A stretch of DNA of 64,000 bases from Natronobeatus ordinarius (GCF_024362485.1 NZ_CP101456.1:3844001-3908000), one strand, 5' to 3'; shown: positions 17,270 through 25,063, counted from the stretch's first letter. A program made the numbers and translations. The notes: generated by a model not told the origin, from the letters alone.

Positions 17270-18514
17270 ATGTCACTCGTTACCGTCGCCGACGTCGAGG
17301 CAGCCCGCGAGCGAATCGATCCCGTCGTCCATCGGACGCCGCTCGATCGATCGACGACGCTCACAGCGCGGTGTGGGGCGGCCTCGGTCGGACTCAAACT
17401 CGAGAACACCCAGCGAACGGGTTCGTTCAAGATTCGCGGCGCGTACAACCACATAAGCCAGCTTCCCGCGGACGGTCGCGACCGCGGCGTGATCGCTGCC
17501 AGTGCGGGAAACCACGCCCAGGGGGTCGCCCTCGCGGGCCAGTTGCTCGGGATCCAGACCACGATCGTCGTCCCCGAGATCACGCCGGCGGCGAAGATCG
17601 CGGCCACCCGCGGCTACGGCGCCGAGGTACTCGTCGAGGGGGAGATCTACGAGGACGCCTACGCACGTGCGCTCGAGCTCGCCGACGAGGAAGGTCTCGC
17701 GTTCGTCCATCCCTTCAACGACGAGCGGATCGTCGCCGGCCAGGGAACCGTCGGCCTCGAGCTCGCCGAGGAGTGCCCCGAGATCGAGACGGTCCTCGTC
17801 GCCATCGGCGGCGGCGGGCTGATCGGCGGCGTCGCCACCGGCCTCGACTCACTCGAGCACGACGTCCGCGTGATCGGCGTCCAGCCGACCGGAGCCGCCC
17901 ACGCCGGGCCGTCGCTCGAGCGCGGCGAGATCCACGAACTCGAGACGGTCGACACCGTCGCCGACGGCATCGCCGACACCCGGCTGCTCGAGAAGACGTT
18001 CGCCCTCGCGCGCGAACGCGTCGACGACGTCGTGACGGTCACCGACCGGGAAATCGCCGCGGCCGTCGCGTTCCTGGCTGAGCGCGCGAAGACGGTCGCC
18101 GAACCTGCGGGTGCTACACCCGTCGCCGCCCTCCTGAGCGGCGCCGTCGACGTCACCGACGAGCACGTCGTCGCGGTCGTCTCCGGCGGAAACGTCGATA
18201 TGAGCGATCACGTCGACCTCGTCGAAACGGGGCTAGCCGAACTCGGCCGACGGGCAACGGTCCGACTCGCCGTCGCCGGCTGGCCCGCGGCGTTGACCGC
18301 GATCGTCGACGTCCTGACCGACCACGGTGCCGGTCTGGAGGCCGTTCACGCGCCGCGTCGGGCCGACGGCGACGACCCCAACCGAACGCCGGTCGAACTC
18401 ACGGTGTCGGGGAGCAGCCCCGACCACCTCGAGGCGACCCTCGCGGCCGTCGGGGGGCTCGAGGGTGTGGCCCTGGTCGACGGCGCCGTCCGGGAAGCCG
18501 GGTCGTCACGTTGA
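17270..18514 (+). CDS. Threonine dehydratase-like PLP lyase with C-terminal ACT-like domain
   Basis: A 414-residue fold type II PLP enzyme. Residues 1-320 form the catalytic domain, with the PLP lysine in QRTGSFKIRGAYNH, SAGNHAQGVALAG, IGGGGLIGGVATGL for phosphate binding, and VVSGGNVDM. Residues about 325-410 (RRATVRLAVAGWPAALTAIVDVL...) form an ACT-like domain, as in catabolic IlvA/TdcB enzymes of archaea. The reaction is probably dehydration/deamination of threonine, serine or a 3-hydroxy amino acid. EutB of bacterial hydroxyectoine gene clusters belongs to the same superfamily, so a role with hydroxylated intermediates is possible. RidA nearby would clear its imine product. Confidence 0.85.
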   Translation: MSLVTVADVEAARERIDPVVHRTPLDRSTTLTARCGAASVGLKLENTQRTGSFKIRGAYNHISQLPADGRDRGVIAASAGNHAQGVALAGQLLGIQTTIVVPEITPAAKIAATRGYGAEVLVEGEIYEDAYARALELADEEGLAFVHPFNDERIVAGQGTVGLELAEECPEIETVLVAIGGGGLIGGVATGLDSLEHDVRVIGVQPTGAAHAGPSLERGEIHELETVDTVADGIADTRLLEKTFALARERVDDVVTVTDREIAAAVAFLAERAKTVAEPAGATPVAALLSGAVDVTDEHVVAVVSGGNVDMSDHVDLVETGLAELGRRATVRLAVAGWPAALTAIVDVLTDHGAGLEAVHAPRRADGDDPNRTPVELTVSGSSPDHLEATLAAVGGLEGVALVDGAVREAGSSR

Positions 18515-18584
18515 TAGGGTCACGGGGTCGTTCTCGAAACAGCTCTCGACCCGGTTCGGGAGACGAACGGGTGAGCGGACACTG

Positions 18585-18728
18585 ATGACGACCCACACCG
18601 ACGACGAACGAGGACGGACGGCGGGACCTCCCTGCCCCCTCTGTGAGTCATCCCTGTACAAGCGCCACTGTAAGTACGTCTGTCCGCAACACGGCGTCGT
18701 CTACGACTGCTCGGATCCGTTTCGGTGA
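18585..18728 (+). CDS. Small zinc-ribbon protein (47 aa)
   Basis: A 47-residue protein whose second half holds CPLC (Cys17, Cys20), CKYVCPQHG (Cys29, Cys33, His36) and a final YDCSDPF (Cys42). This is enough to bind one zinc or a paired site. The pattern belongs to a family of tiny conserved haloarchaeal zinc-finger proteins whose roles are mostly unknown. It lies downstream of the PLP lyase on the same strand, 70 bp after its stop. ATG 18585 is the only start giving a haloarchaeal-like N-terminus (MTTHTDDERGR). Confidence 0.7.
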   Translation: MTTHTDDERGRTAGPPCPLCESSLYKRHCKYVCPQHGVVYDCSDPFR

Positions 18729-18839
18729 CCGGTCGATTTTCCGTGTTCACAGTCACCACCGTCTTTCCCTCGGGACTCACAGTCACCTCGAGCGGAACGA
18801 CGGGGCATTGTTATGCTACACCATGGCATGGACTAACAT

Positions 18840-19001
18840 ATGGTCACCAGATGTACGCTGTGCCGACGACCGATCCACGACGAATCGCTCCAGCGCTGGT
18901 GCCGGTGTGGGTGGTGTATGGATCCGAACTGCGAGCGGAATCACGCCCCGTTCTGCCAGGTGAACGGAAGCGAGCGGTGGATCGGCGCGCTCGAGTACTG
19001 A
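18840..19001 (+). CDS. Small Cys-rich protein (53 aa)
   Basis: A 53-residue reading frame starting MVTRCTLCRRPIHDESL. Cysteines lie at positions 5, 8, 21, 23, 26, 31 and 39, with His13 and His35 nearby, a density typical of a zinc-binding mini-protein. The stretch WCRCGWCMDPNC is unusual. An AT-rich TTATGCTACA box lies about 25-30 nt upstream of the ATG. I do not recognise the family. It and the zinc-ribbon gene at 18585 form a tandem pair of unrelated small metal-binding proteins. Confidence 0.6.
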   Translation: MVTRCTLCRRPIHDESLQRWCRCGWCMDPNCERNHAPFCQVNGSERWIGALEY

Positions 19002-19047
19002 TTTCGCCTTTCACTCGACTCGAGACGCCCCGATTTCTCCGCGCGCA

Positions 19048-19845
19048 CTACCGCGAGAACAGGGTTCGAAGCCGACCGAACAGTCCGCCGTCGGCACCGT
19101 CGTCGTCGCGGGAGCCGTCACCGTCGTCCGTGGTCCCCTCGTCGCGCTCGAGCGAACCGGCGAGCGGACCGTCGGCCGATCCACCGGTCCCCGACGGAGT
19201 GCTCGCGCTCGTCGGCGACTCCTCGAGGTCGTCCAGTGAGAGGTCGATCTCGTCGATGTCGGGCGTCGCTTCGCGGCCTTCGCCGGCCTCGGCCGCGCGG
19301 ACGTCCGCGCCAGTCACGGCACCGGTTTCGATGCGGGCGGCGAGAGCCGCGTCTGACTGTGACGCGTCGTCCTCCGACTCCTGCGCCTCACCGTCGACCT
19401 TCTCGACCACCGACGAGTCGCCGCCTTCCTCGACCACTGTCGAGTCGCCGTCGTCGCCTTCCTCGAGCACAGACGAGTCGCCGTCGTCGTCGACCGCCGG
19501 AGCATCGAGATCAGTTGCCTGGAGGACCTCGTCGTCGCTCGAGTCCGCTCCGGATTCTTCGCTGGTGTCATCGGTGTCATCACTGTCGGCACCGTCGGCG
19601 TCACGCTCGTCGACTCGAGCGTCGTCCCGTGTCGACTGGGGCTCGTCGTATTCCAGGCGAACCGATGCGCCGGTCGCCGGTTCGCATTCGTCTTCGTCCG
19701 CTTTCTCCTCGCTCGCGTCGTTCAGCGACTCGAGGATGTCGTCGACGCTCCTCTCGGAGACGACGCGACGCGGGCCGCCGCCGGGGGTGTCGATGCCGCC
19801 GCTGTCCCGTCCACCGTCGGATCCGTCTCCTGATTCGTCGCTCAT
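19048..19845 (-). CDS. Acidic low-complexity protein with a C-terminal amphipathic helix
   Basis: A 265-residue protein rich in Asp, Glu, Ser and Gly, largely disordered in appearance. Two ordered-looking islands stand out: VVSERSVDDILESLND near residue 30 and ATPDIDEIDLSLDDLEESP near 200. The C-terminus switches to a basic-hydrophobic helix, GGLFGRLRTLFSR, that could dock to a membrane or partner. Internal near-repeats (DGDSSVLEEGDDGDSTVVEEG) occur in the middle. The same plan is seen in the gene at 22555. Function unknown. Confidence 0.7.
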   Translation of the reverse strand: MSDESGDGSDGGRDSGGIDTPGGGPRRVVSERSVDDILESLNDASEEKADEDECEPATGASVRLEYDEPQSTRDDARVDERDADGADSDDTDDTSEESGADSSDDEVLQATDLDAPAVDDDGDSSVLEEGDDGDSTVVEEGGDSSVVEKVDGEAQESEDDASQSDAALAARIETGAVTGADVRAAEAGEGREATPDIDEIDLSLDDLEESPTSASTPSGTGGSADGPLAGSLERDEGTTDDGDGSRDDDGADGGLFGRLRTLFSR

Positions 19846-19949
19846 TGGGTACGGGTGTCTCTCCCGCAGTATTATGCTTTGCCCGTCGACCCGACGGATT
19901 CCCGGGCCGGCACGAAAGGGCTAAGCGGCGGGCCCCGTTTCTCCCGGGC

Positions 19950-20273
19950 ATGAGCCTCGACGACCTGAACGAGGAGCTGCACTCGACCTACTCCGCTCTC
20001 GGGGAGGAACTCACCGTCTCGCTCGACCGGGAGACTCGCAACGAACTCGCACTGCTCGAGACCGTCCTCGAGCCCGAGGAGACGGACGAACTCGTCCGCC
20101 GGGCGATCCACATGCTCTTTCAGACGACGGTCGACACCGGCAGCCTCGACTTCCACCTGCGCTCGGGGTACGACGTCACCTACGACGAGTACCTCACGGG
20201 GATGACCTACGCGGAGATGACCGGCGAGAACCGATATCCGAAACTCGACGACGAGCGACGTTACCAGTTCTGA
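19950..20273 (+). CDS. Conserved haloarchaeal-type protein of unknown function (107 aa)
   Basis: A 107-residue acidic, mainly helical protein starting MSLDDLNEELHSTYSALGEEL and ending YPKLDDERRYQF. The centre (ETDELVRRAIHMLFQTTVDTGSLDFHLRSGYDVTYDEYLTGMTY) looks globular. No catalytic motif or membrane segment is visible. A start upstream of ATG 19950 would read through Arg/Ser-rich antisense sequence of the neighbouring gene and is rejected. Confidence 0.65.
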   Translation: MSLDDLNEELHSTYSALGEELTVSLDRETRNELALLETVLEPEETDELVRRAIHMLFQTTVDTGSLDFHLRSGYDVTYDEYLTGMTYAEMTGENRYPKLDDERRYQF

Positions 20274-20365
20274 GGCGACGGCAGACGGCATCGACGCCTC
20301 GTCGCGAGGTGAACCGAGACCGAACTTTTTATTCGACCAGCCCGAACCGGTCGGACGACTTCACG

Positions 20366-20638
20366 ATGTCCGACCGGACGTACACGAGACGAACGATTAT
20401 CGCCAGCCTCTTCGGCGCCGGTGGGCTGGCGGTGACGATCGGCGCGGGCCGCGCTCCAGATTCGAACGCAGCCGGACGTGAGAAGCGAGCAGAGTCCGAG
20501 CCGTCGAGCGAGTCCGAGCGGTCCGACGGACCAGTCGAGGAACGCGAGCCGGACGAGTCCGTGGTCGTCCACGAGCTACTCTGCACCTGTCCGGTGTGTA
20601 TGGGTGGGCCTGGTCGCGGTGGCCCCGGCGGGTTCTGA
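20366..20638 (+). CDS. Small exported protein with a CxCPxC glycine-rich tail
   Basis: A 90-residue protein. The N-terminus (SDRTYTRRTIIASLFGAGGLAVTIGAG) has a twin-arginine pair and a hydrophobic core, like a TAT signal. The middle is a disordered Glu/Ser linker. The last 22 residues are HELLCTCPVCMGGPGRGGPGGF split by a CxCPxC motif, which suggests metal binding or a processed tail. It is convergent with the aminotransferase at 20647, leaving only 8 bp between stops. ATG 20366 is preferred over an upstream GTG. I know no named family for it. Confidence 0.6.
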   Translation: MSDRTYTRRTIIASLFGAGGLAVTIGAGRAPDSNAAGREKRAESEPSSESERSDGPVEEREPDESVVVHELLCTCPVCMGGPGRGGPGGF

Positions 20639-20646
20639 GTCGGTTC

Positions 20647-21999
20647 TCAGGCCGTCGGCGTCAGCTCCGTGGCGACCTCGTCGACCGATTCGAGGAAGAG
20701 CTCCGCAGCGAGGTCGATCTCGCGTGCGGTGACGTCGAGCGGCGGGAGGAATCGGAGCGACTTGTAGCCACAGCCGAGGACGAGCAAGCCGCGGCGGAAC
20801 GCGGCCTCGACGACCGCTTCCCGGCGTTCTTTCGTGTCGAACTCGACGGCGAGCATGAGGCCACGGCCGCGGACGTCGATCAGCCCGTCGGCGTCGGCCT
20901 CCTCGAGGCGATCACGGAGCTGCTGGCCGCGGTCGCGAACGTTCACGAGCAGGTTCTCCTCGCGGATCGCGTCGATGGTGAGCACGCCCTGCAGGGAGGC
21001 GAGGAGGTCGCCGGCTCCCCAGGTCGAGGAGATCCGACCCTCCTCCTCGGGGAAGACGTCCGAGCGAGAGATCGTCGCGCCGACGCGCAGCCCCTTCGCG
21101 CTCGTGATCACGTCCGGGGTGAGCTCGAGGTGGTCGACGCCCCACAGCTCTCCCGTGCGGCCGAGACCGGTCTGGATCTCGTCGACGATCACGTTCAGGT
21201 CGAAGCGCTCGCGCAGGTCCTCGACGTCGCGGGCGAACTCGGGGTGGGCGGGGCGGTAGCCGCCCTCGCCCTGGATGGGCTCGAGGATCAGGTACGCGAC
21301 CTCCGCGGGGTCGATGACGCCCTGATTGGGGTCCAGCTTGTCGGCGATCACGTTGCCGCCGGGGCCGTCGGTGCACCAGCTGCCCTCGTACTCCTCGTCG
21401 GTCGACGGGTAGGGTACGCTCACGATCCCCGGAACTTCGGGGTAGCCTTTCCGGTGGACCATCTTCGATCGGTTGAGCGAGAGTGCGCCCAGGGTCCGGC
21501 CGTGGAACGCGCCGTCGGTCGTAAATCCACGGTGGCCGCCGCTGGTGTAACAGATCTTGATGGCGTTCTCGACGGCCTCTGCGCCGGAGTTCGAGAGGAA
21601 GACGCGGTCCATGTCGTAGTGGCTCGTGAGATCCACCAGTCGCTCCATGAGCTCCGTCGGCCCCGGGAACTCGCTATCCTCGGGCGGGAAGCCGCCGCTG
21701 ACGTAGAAGTCCTGGCCGGCGATCTTCGTCGGGTCGACGAGGTCGAACTCGCGAAGCCGGTCGCGAATCAACGGATTGTTGTAGCCGAGCGGGGCAGCGG
21801 CGACGTGGCTCGTGAAATCGAGGAGGACGTTGCCGTCGACGTCGGTGCAGAAGGGCCCTTCGGCGGGCGCCTGCGTGTCCCAGACGAACTCGTAAACGTA
21901 GGTACTGGGAGCGGCGAACTCGTGGTGGTAAGACGCCCACTGCTCGGCTCGCGCTCCGGGAATGTTCGATACCTGTGGTTCGACCGTGTCTCGGTCCAT
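20647..21999 (-). CDS. Class III PLP aminotransferase (paralogue of 6444..7787)
   Basis: A 450-residue omega-aminotransferase-like protein sharing long blocks with the 6444 gene: MDRDT start, EGPFCTDVDGNVLLDFTSH, APLGYNNP, KIAGQDFYV, SNSGAEAVENAIKI, DEIQTGLGRTG, the catalytic Lys302 in TSAKGLRVGATISRSDVFP and LDVTAREIDLAAEL. It lacks the Cys cluster of its paralogue. Substrate unknown. The minus-strand promoter has an ATTTTAACC box about 25 nt before ATG 21999, but I found no island element there, so the two paralogues appear to be regulated differently. Confidence 0.85.
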   Translation of the reverse strand: MDRDTVEPQVSNIPGARAEQWASYHHEFAAPSTYVYEFVWDTQAPAEGPFCTDVDGNVLLDFTSHVAAAPLGYNNPLIRDRLREFDLVDPTKIAGQDFYVSGGFPPEDSEFPGPTELMERLVDLTSHYDMDRVFLSNSGAEAVENAIKICYTSGGHRGFTTDGAFHGRTLGALSLNRSKMVHRKGYPEVPGIVSVPYPSTDEEYEGSWCTDGPGGNVIADKLDPNQGVIDPAEVAYLILEPIQGEGGYRPAHPEFARDVEDLRERFDLNVIVDEIQTGLGRTGELWGVDHLELTPDVITSAKGLRVGATISRSDVFPEEEGRISSTWGAGDLLASLQGVLTIDAIREENLLVNVRDRGQQLRDRLEEADADGLIDVRGRGLMLAVEFDTKERREAVVEAAFRRGLLVLGCGYKSLRFLPPLDVTAREIDLAAELFLESVDEVATELTPTA

Positions 22000-22093
22000 G
22001 TGGCCAGTTAGCGACCCGTCGGTTAAAATATTCGTTTCGGTCGTGGCAATTTCTAGTAACTCGCCGGGCGAGCCCTGTTGCCGACACCAGCGC

Positions 22094-22507
22094 CTAGTCG
22101 GTGTGCGTATCGAGCACCTGCCTGAGTCGCGCCTCGTCTTGCATCCCGACGAGTCGCTCGGCCGGCTCGCCGTCGACGAACAGCACGAGCGTCGGCAGCC
22201 CCCGGACGCCGTGTTGCTGGGCGAGGAGCTGGTGGGCGTCGGTGTCGACTTTCGCGACCGCCGCTGCCGTGTCCGCGGCGAGCCGATCGAGGATCGGTGC
22301 GAGCATCTGACAGGGGCCACACCAGTCGGCGTAGAAGTCGACGAGGACGGTCGGGTACTCCTCGAGGACTTCCTCGAAGTGCGCCGGTCCCTGGACGGGG
22401 ATCGGAGCGTCGGGCGTGGCCGACAGCTGCTGTTCCCGTTCGGCACGCTCGCGGAGCTGTTCGCGCTTTTTCTCGCGAATTCGCTCGAGTTCGTCCGGTT
22501 CGTCCAT
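22094..22507 (-). CDS. Thioredoxin
   Basis: A 137-residue thioredoxin with the classic VLVDFYADWCGPCQMLAPIL block (Cys63 and Cys66), KVDTDAHQLLAQQHGVRGLPTLVLF with the cis-proline and a final DARLRQVLDTH helix. About 35 charged residues (LERIREKKREQLRERAEREQQ) precede the fold and are likely a helical extension. It reduces protein disulfides in the cytoplasm. It is followed on the same strand by no obvious operon partner. Confidence 0.92.
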   Translation of the reverse strand: MDEPDELERIREKKREQLRERAEREQQLSATPDAPIPVQGPAHFEEVLEEYPTVLVDFYADWCGPCQMLAPILDRLAADTAAAVAKVDTDAHQLLAQQHGVRGLPTLVLFVDGEPAERLVGMQDEARLRQVLDTHTD

Positions 22508-22554
22508 ACTCGTCGTAGTCCGGGCGCAGAAAAAACGGTTGCGACGTGGACCGA

Positions 22555-23217
22555 TCAGAGACCGAGTGAGGAACGGACCCGACCGACCAGGCTGCTCGAG
22601 CCGTCCTCGGGTTCGTCTTCGTCCTCGTTGGAGGCGGAGTCGGCTGTGCCGGCCGGGTCGTCGGCGTCGCTGGCGCTCGCCTCGGCAGCGTCGGCTTCGT
22701 CGCCAGTTGTGTCCTCACTCTCGAGGTCGCGCTCGTCGGAACCGGGCTCGCCGCGGTCTACCGGGTCGTCTCCTGTGGAGTCGGCCTCCGGGGCGTCCGC
22801 CGGTGCCGGCTCGTCGGCGGTCGGCTCGGGCTCGTCCGCGTCCGTGCCGCTGCCGGTGTCGACCCAGAGGAACTCGTCTGCTTTTCGTCGGCCGGTGAGC
22901 AGCAGGTCCTCGAGTGCGTCCTCGTCGAGGAGCTCGTCTGCTGTCGACGTCGGCTCCTCGTCGGCCACACCGGTGATGATGTCGTCGGGGCTCTCCTCGC
23001 CCAGGACGTCGTCGACGGCTGACTGGCCGTCTGCCTCGCGTCGGAACTGCTCGAACACGTCGCTCGCCGTCTGGTCTTCGATCCCCTCGTGCTCGTCCAC
23101 GCTCCGGTCGACCGATTCCCGTTCCAGCGGCTCCTCCTCGACGGCCCCGAAGAGCTCGTCCATGCTGGGTCCGACGTCGACCCCGGTCGTCTCGCCGTCG
23201 GTCGTGCTGTCGGTCAT
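22555..23217 (-). CDS. Acidic low-complexity protein, second copy of the architecture
   Basis: A 220-residue highly acidic protein. The N-terminal half contains short ordered segments (PSMDELFGAVEEE, SDVFEQFRREADG, VDDVLGEESPDDIITGV, ADELLDEDALEDLLLTGRRKADEFLWVDTG), and the rest is Asp/Glu/Ala/Ser-rich. It ends in SSLVGRVRSSLGL, an amphipathic basic tail like that of the 19048 gene. ATG 23217 is chosen since the nine codons before it read MADKGKREN within the promoter region. Function unknown. Confidence 0.7.
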   Translation of the reverse strand: MTDSTTDGETTGVDVGPSMDELFGAVEEEPLERESVDRSVDEHEGIEDQTASDVFEQFRREADGQSAVDDVLGEESPDDIITGVADEEPTSTADELLDEDALEDLLLTGRRKADEFLWVDTGSGTDADEPEPTADEPAPADAPEADSTGDDPVDRGEPGSDERDLESEDTTGDEADAAEASASDADDPAGTADSASNEDEDEPEDGSSSLVGRVRSSLGL

Positions 23218-23265
23218 GTTCTCTCTCTTTCCTTTATCGGCCAAAACCTTTAAATTTCGGGAAAG

Positions 23266-23670
23266 TCACTCCGCGCTATCAGTACCCTTTCGGGCCGAGA
23301 CGGGCCTCGAGCTGGAACGCTCCTCACACCTGGCGTGAGAGTCGCCCTCGAGCTGGCTGCCACAGCTGTGACACGGCTCTCCCGCTACGATCGGCTCCGT
23401 ACAGGCCGGGCAGGAGACGAGCGTCGACGTGGCCGACGATGACCGGCGAGACGGGACGAACGCAGCCAGGCCGACGCCGGTCGACAGGTCGAACCCGTGG
23501 ACCGTCTGGAGCTCCGTGACGAGCGCATCGTCCCGGAGATACTCGAGGCACTTCCAGAGCCCGAGGAACGCGAGCGCGGGAGCGAGCGAGAACGCGAGGA
23601 TCAACACGAATGCGGTGAGCGAGTGCACGGTGACGACGACCTCGATCGAGGGTGACGACTCCGACTGCAT
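23266..23670 (-). CDS. Membrane-anchored zinc-ribbon protein
   Basis: A 134-residue protein with a membrane helix near residues 14-40 (VHSLTAFVLILAFSLAPALAFLGLWKCLEYL) and a cytoplasmic-type zinc ribbon near 85-105 (CPACTEPIVAGEPCHSCGSQ; Cys-x2-Cys...Cys-x2-Cys). The C-terminal 30 residues are polar and Ser/Arg-rich. The function is unknown; membrane-tethered zinc ribbons often serve as adaptors. It is divergent from the RuBisCO gene. Confidence 0.65.
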   Translation of the reverse strand: MQSESSPSIEVVVTVHSLTAFVLILAFSLAPALAFLGLWKCLEYLRDDALVTELQTVHGFDLSTGVGLAAFVPSRRSSSATSTLVSCPACTEPIVAGEPCHSCGSQLEGDSHARCEERSSSRPVSARKGTDSAE

Positions 23671-23710
23671 CAGTGAGTCCCTGCACTGGTGTAGAACTCA
23701 CTTGCCGACG

Positions 23711-23764
23711 TCGATTCTCGTCGCTCGAGGTCCACCTTCTGCGGTCGATTCTCGTCGCTCGAGG
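23711..23764 (+). repeat. Direct repeat between the zinc-ribbon and RuBisCO genes
   Basis: The 20-nt sequence TCGATTCTCGTCGCTCGAGG occurs at 23711-23730 and again at 23745-23764, a spacing of 34 bp. Both copies lie in the 142-bp divergent promoter region, upstream of the CCTATTACG box near 23777 that may drive the RuBisCO gene. Confidence 0.6.
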
Positions 23765-23812
23765 ACCCTGCACAACTCCTATTACGTCGGCGGGTGAATC
23801 GGCGACGTTACG

Positions 23813-25063
23813 ATGACTGGAATCGAATACGACGACTTCCTCGACCTCGAGTACGAACCGTCAGAGACCGACCTCGTCTGTGCGTTCACGATCGACCCCG
23901 CCGACGGGATGTCGATGGAGGCGGCCGCGAGTCGCGTCGCCTCCGAATCGTCGAACGGCACGTGGGCGGCCCTCCACGTCGACGAGGACGAACTCACCCA
24001 CCTCGGTGCCGTCGCCTGCGAGATCGACGGGGGCGAGGTCACCGTGGCCTACCCCGCCGACCTGTTCGAGGCCGGGAGCATGGCCCAGATCCTCTCGTGT
24101 ATCGCGGGGAATATTTTGGGGATGAAGGCCGTGGACACGATCCGACTCGAGGACTGTCACTGGCCCGAGTCGATCGTCGAGGGCTTCCCGGGGCCGCGTT
24201 TCGGGACGAGCGTCGCGACCGAGAAACTCGACGCCGGGGATCGACCCGTGCTGGCGACCGTGCCGAAACCCAAAGTCGGTCTCTCGACGGCCGCTCACGC
24301 CCGCGTCGGCGAGGAGGCCTGGCTCGGCGGCGTCGACCTCCTCAAGGACGACGAGAACCTCACCGACCAGGGGTTCAACCCGTTCGAAGCGCGCCTGACC
24401 GAGAGCTTAGCCGCCCGCGACCGCGCTCAGGAGGAGACGGGCGAACGCAAGGACTACCTCGTCAACGTCACCGCCGAGACGAACGTGATGCTCGAGCGCG
24501 TCGACCTCGTGGCCGAGCACGGCGGCGGCTTCGTCATGGTCGACGTCGTCACGTGTGGCTGGTCGGCCGTCCAGTCGGTGCGCGAACGGGCGGAGAAACA
24601 CGACCTGGCGATTCACGCCCACCGCGCGATGCACGCCGCCTTCGACCGTTTGCCCCACCACGGCGTCTCGATGCGCGTGCTCGCCCAGATCTCGCGGCTC
24701 TGCGGCGTCGATCACATCCACACCGGCACCGCGGGCCTGGGCAAACTCGAGAACGAGGACACCCCGGGGATCAACGAGTGGCTCACCTCGGACCTCTACG
24801 GGGTGAAGCCGGTCCTCCCCGTCGCCTCCGGCGGCCTCCACCCCGGCGTCGTCGACCAGCTGCTCGAGACGCTCGGGACGACCCTCATCGTCCAGGCCGG
24901 CGGCGGCATCCACGGCCATCCCGACGGCACCCACGCGGGCGCAAAGGCGCTCCGCCAGGCCGTCGACGCCTCGGTCGCAGGGACGAGCCTCGAGGCGTAC
25001 GCCGACGATCACGCGGAACTGGCGACGGCGCTCGAGAAGTGGGGCGCCGAGACGCCGCGGTAG
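23813..25063 (+). CDS. rbcL: Form III ribulose-bisphosphate carboxylase large subunit
   Basis: A 416-residue archaeal RuBisCO. The active-site residues are all present: Lys152/Lys154 in TVPKPKVGLS, the carbamylated Lys178 with Asp180 and Glu181 in GGVDLLKDDENL, HAHRAMH (His268/270), HTGTAGLGKLE with loop-6 Lys311, ASGGLHPG and QAGGGIHGHPDG. It is shorter than form I, as expected for form III. In archaea this enzyme fixes CO2 onto ribulose bisphosphate made from nucleotides through AMP phosphorylase and ribose-1,5-bisphosphate isomerase; neither partner gene is in this window. The leaderless ATG at 23813 lies about 30 nt after a TATA-like box. Confidence 0.95.
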   Translation: MTGIEYDDFLDLEYEPSETDLVCAFTIDPADGMSMEAAASRVASESSNGTWAALHVDEDELTHLGAVACEIDGGEVTVAYPADLFEAGSMAQILSCIAGNILGMKAVDTIRLEDCHWPESIVEGFPGPRFGTSVATEKLDAGDRPVLATVPKPKVGLSTAAHARVGEEAWLGGVDLLKDDENLTDQGFNPFEARLTESLAARDRAQEETGERKDYLVNVTAETNVMLERVDLVAEHGGGFVMVDVVTCGWSAVQSVRERAEKHDLAIHAHRAMHAAFDRLPHHGVSMRVLAQISRLCGVDHIHTGTAGLGKLENEDTPGINEWLTSDLYGVKPVLPVASGGLHPGVVDQLLETLGTTLIVQAGGGIHGHPDGTHAGAKALRQAVDASVAGTSLEAYADDHAELATALEKWGAETPR

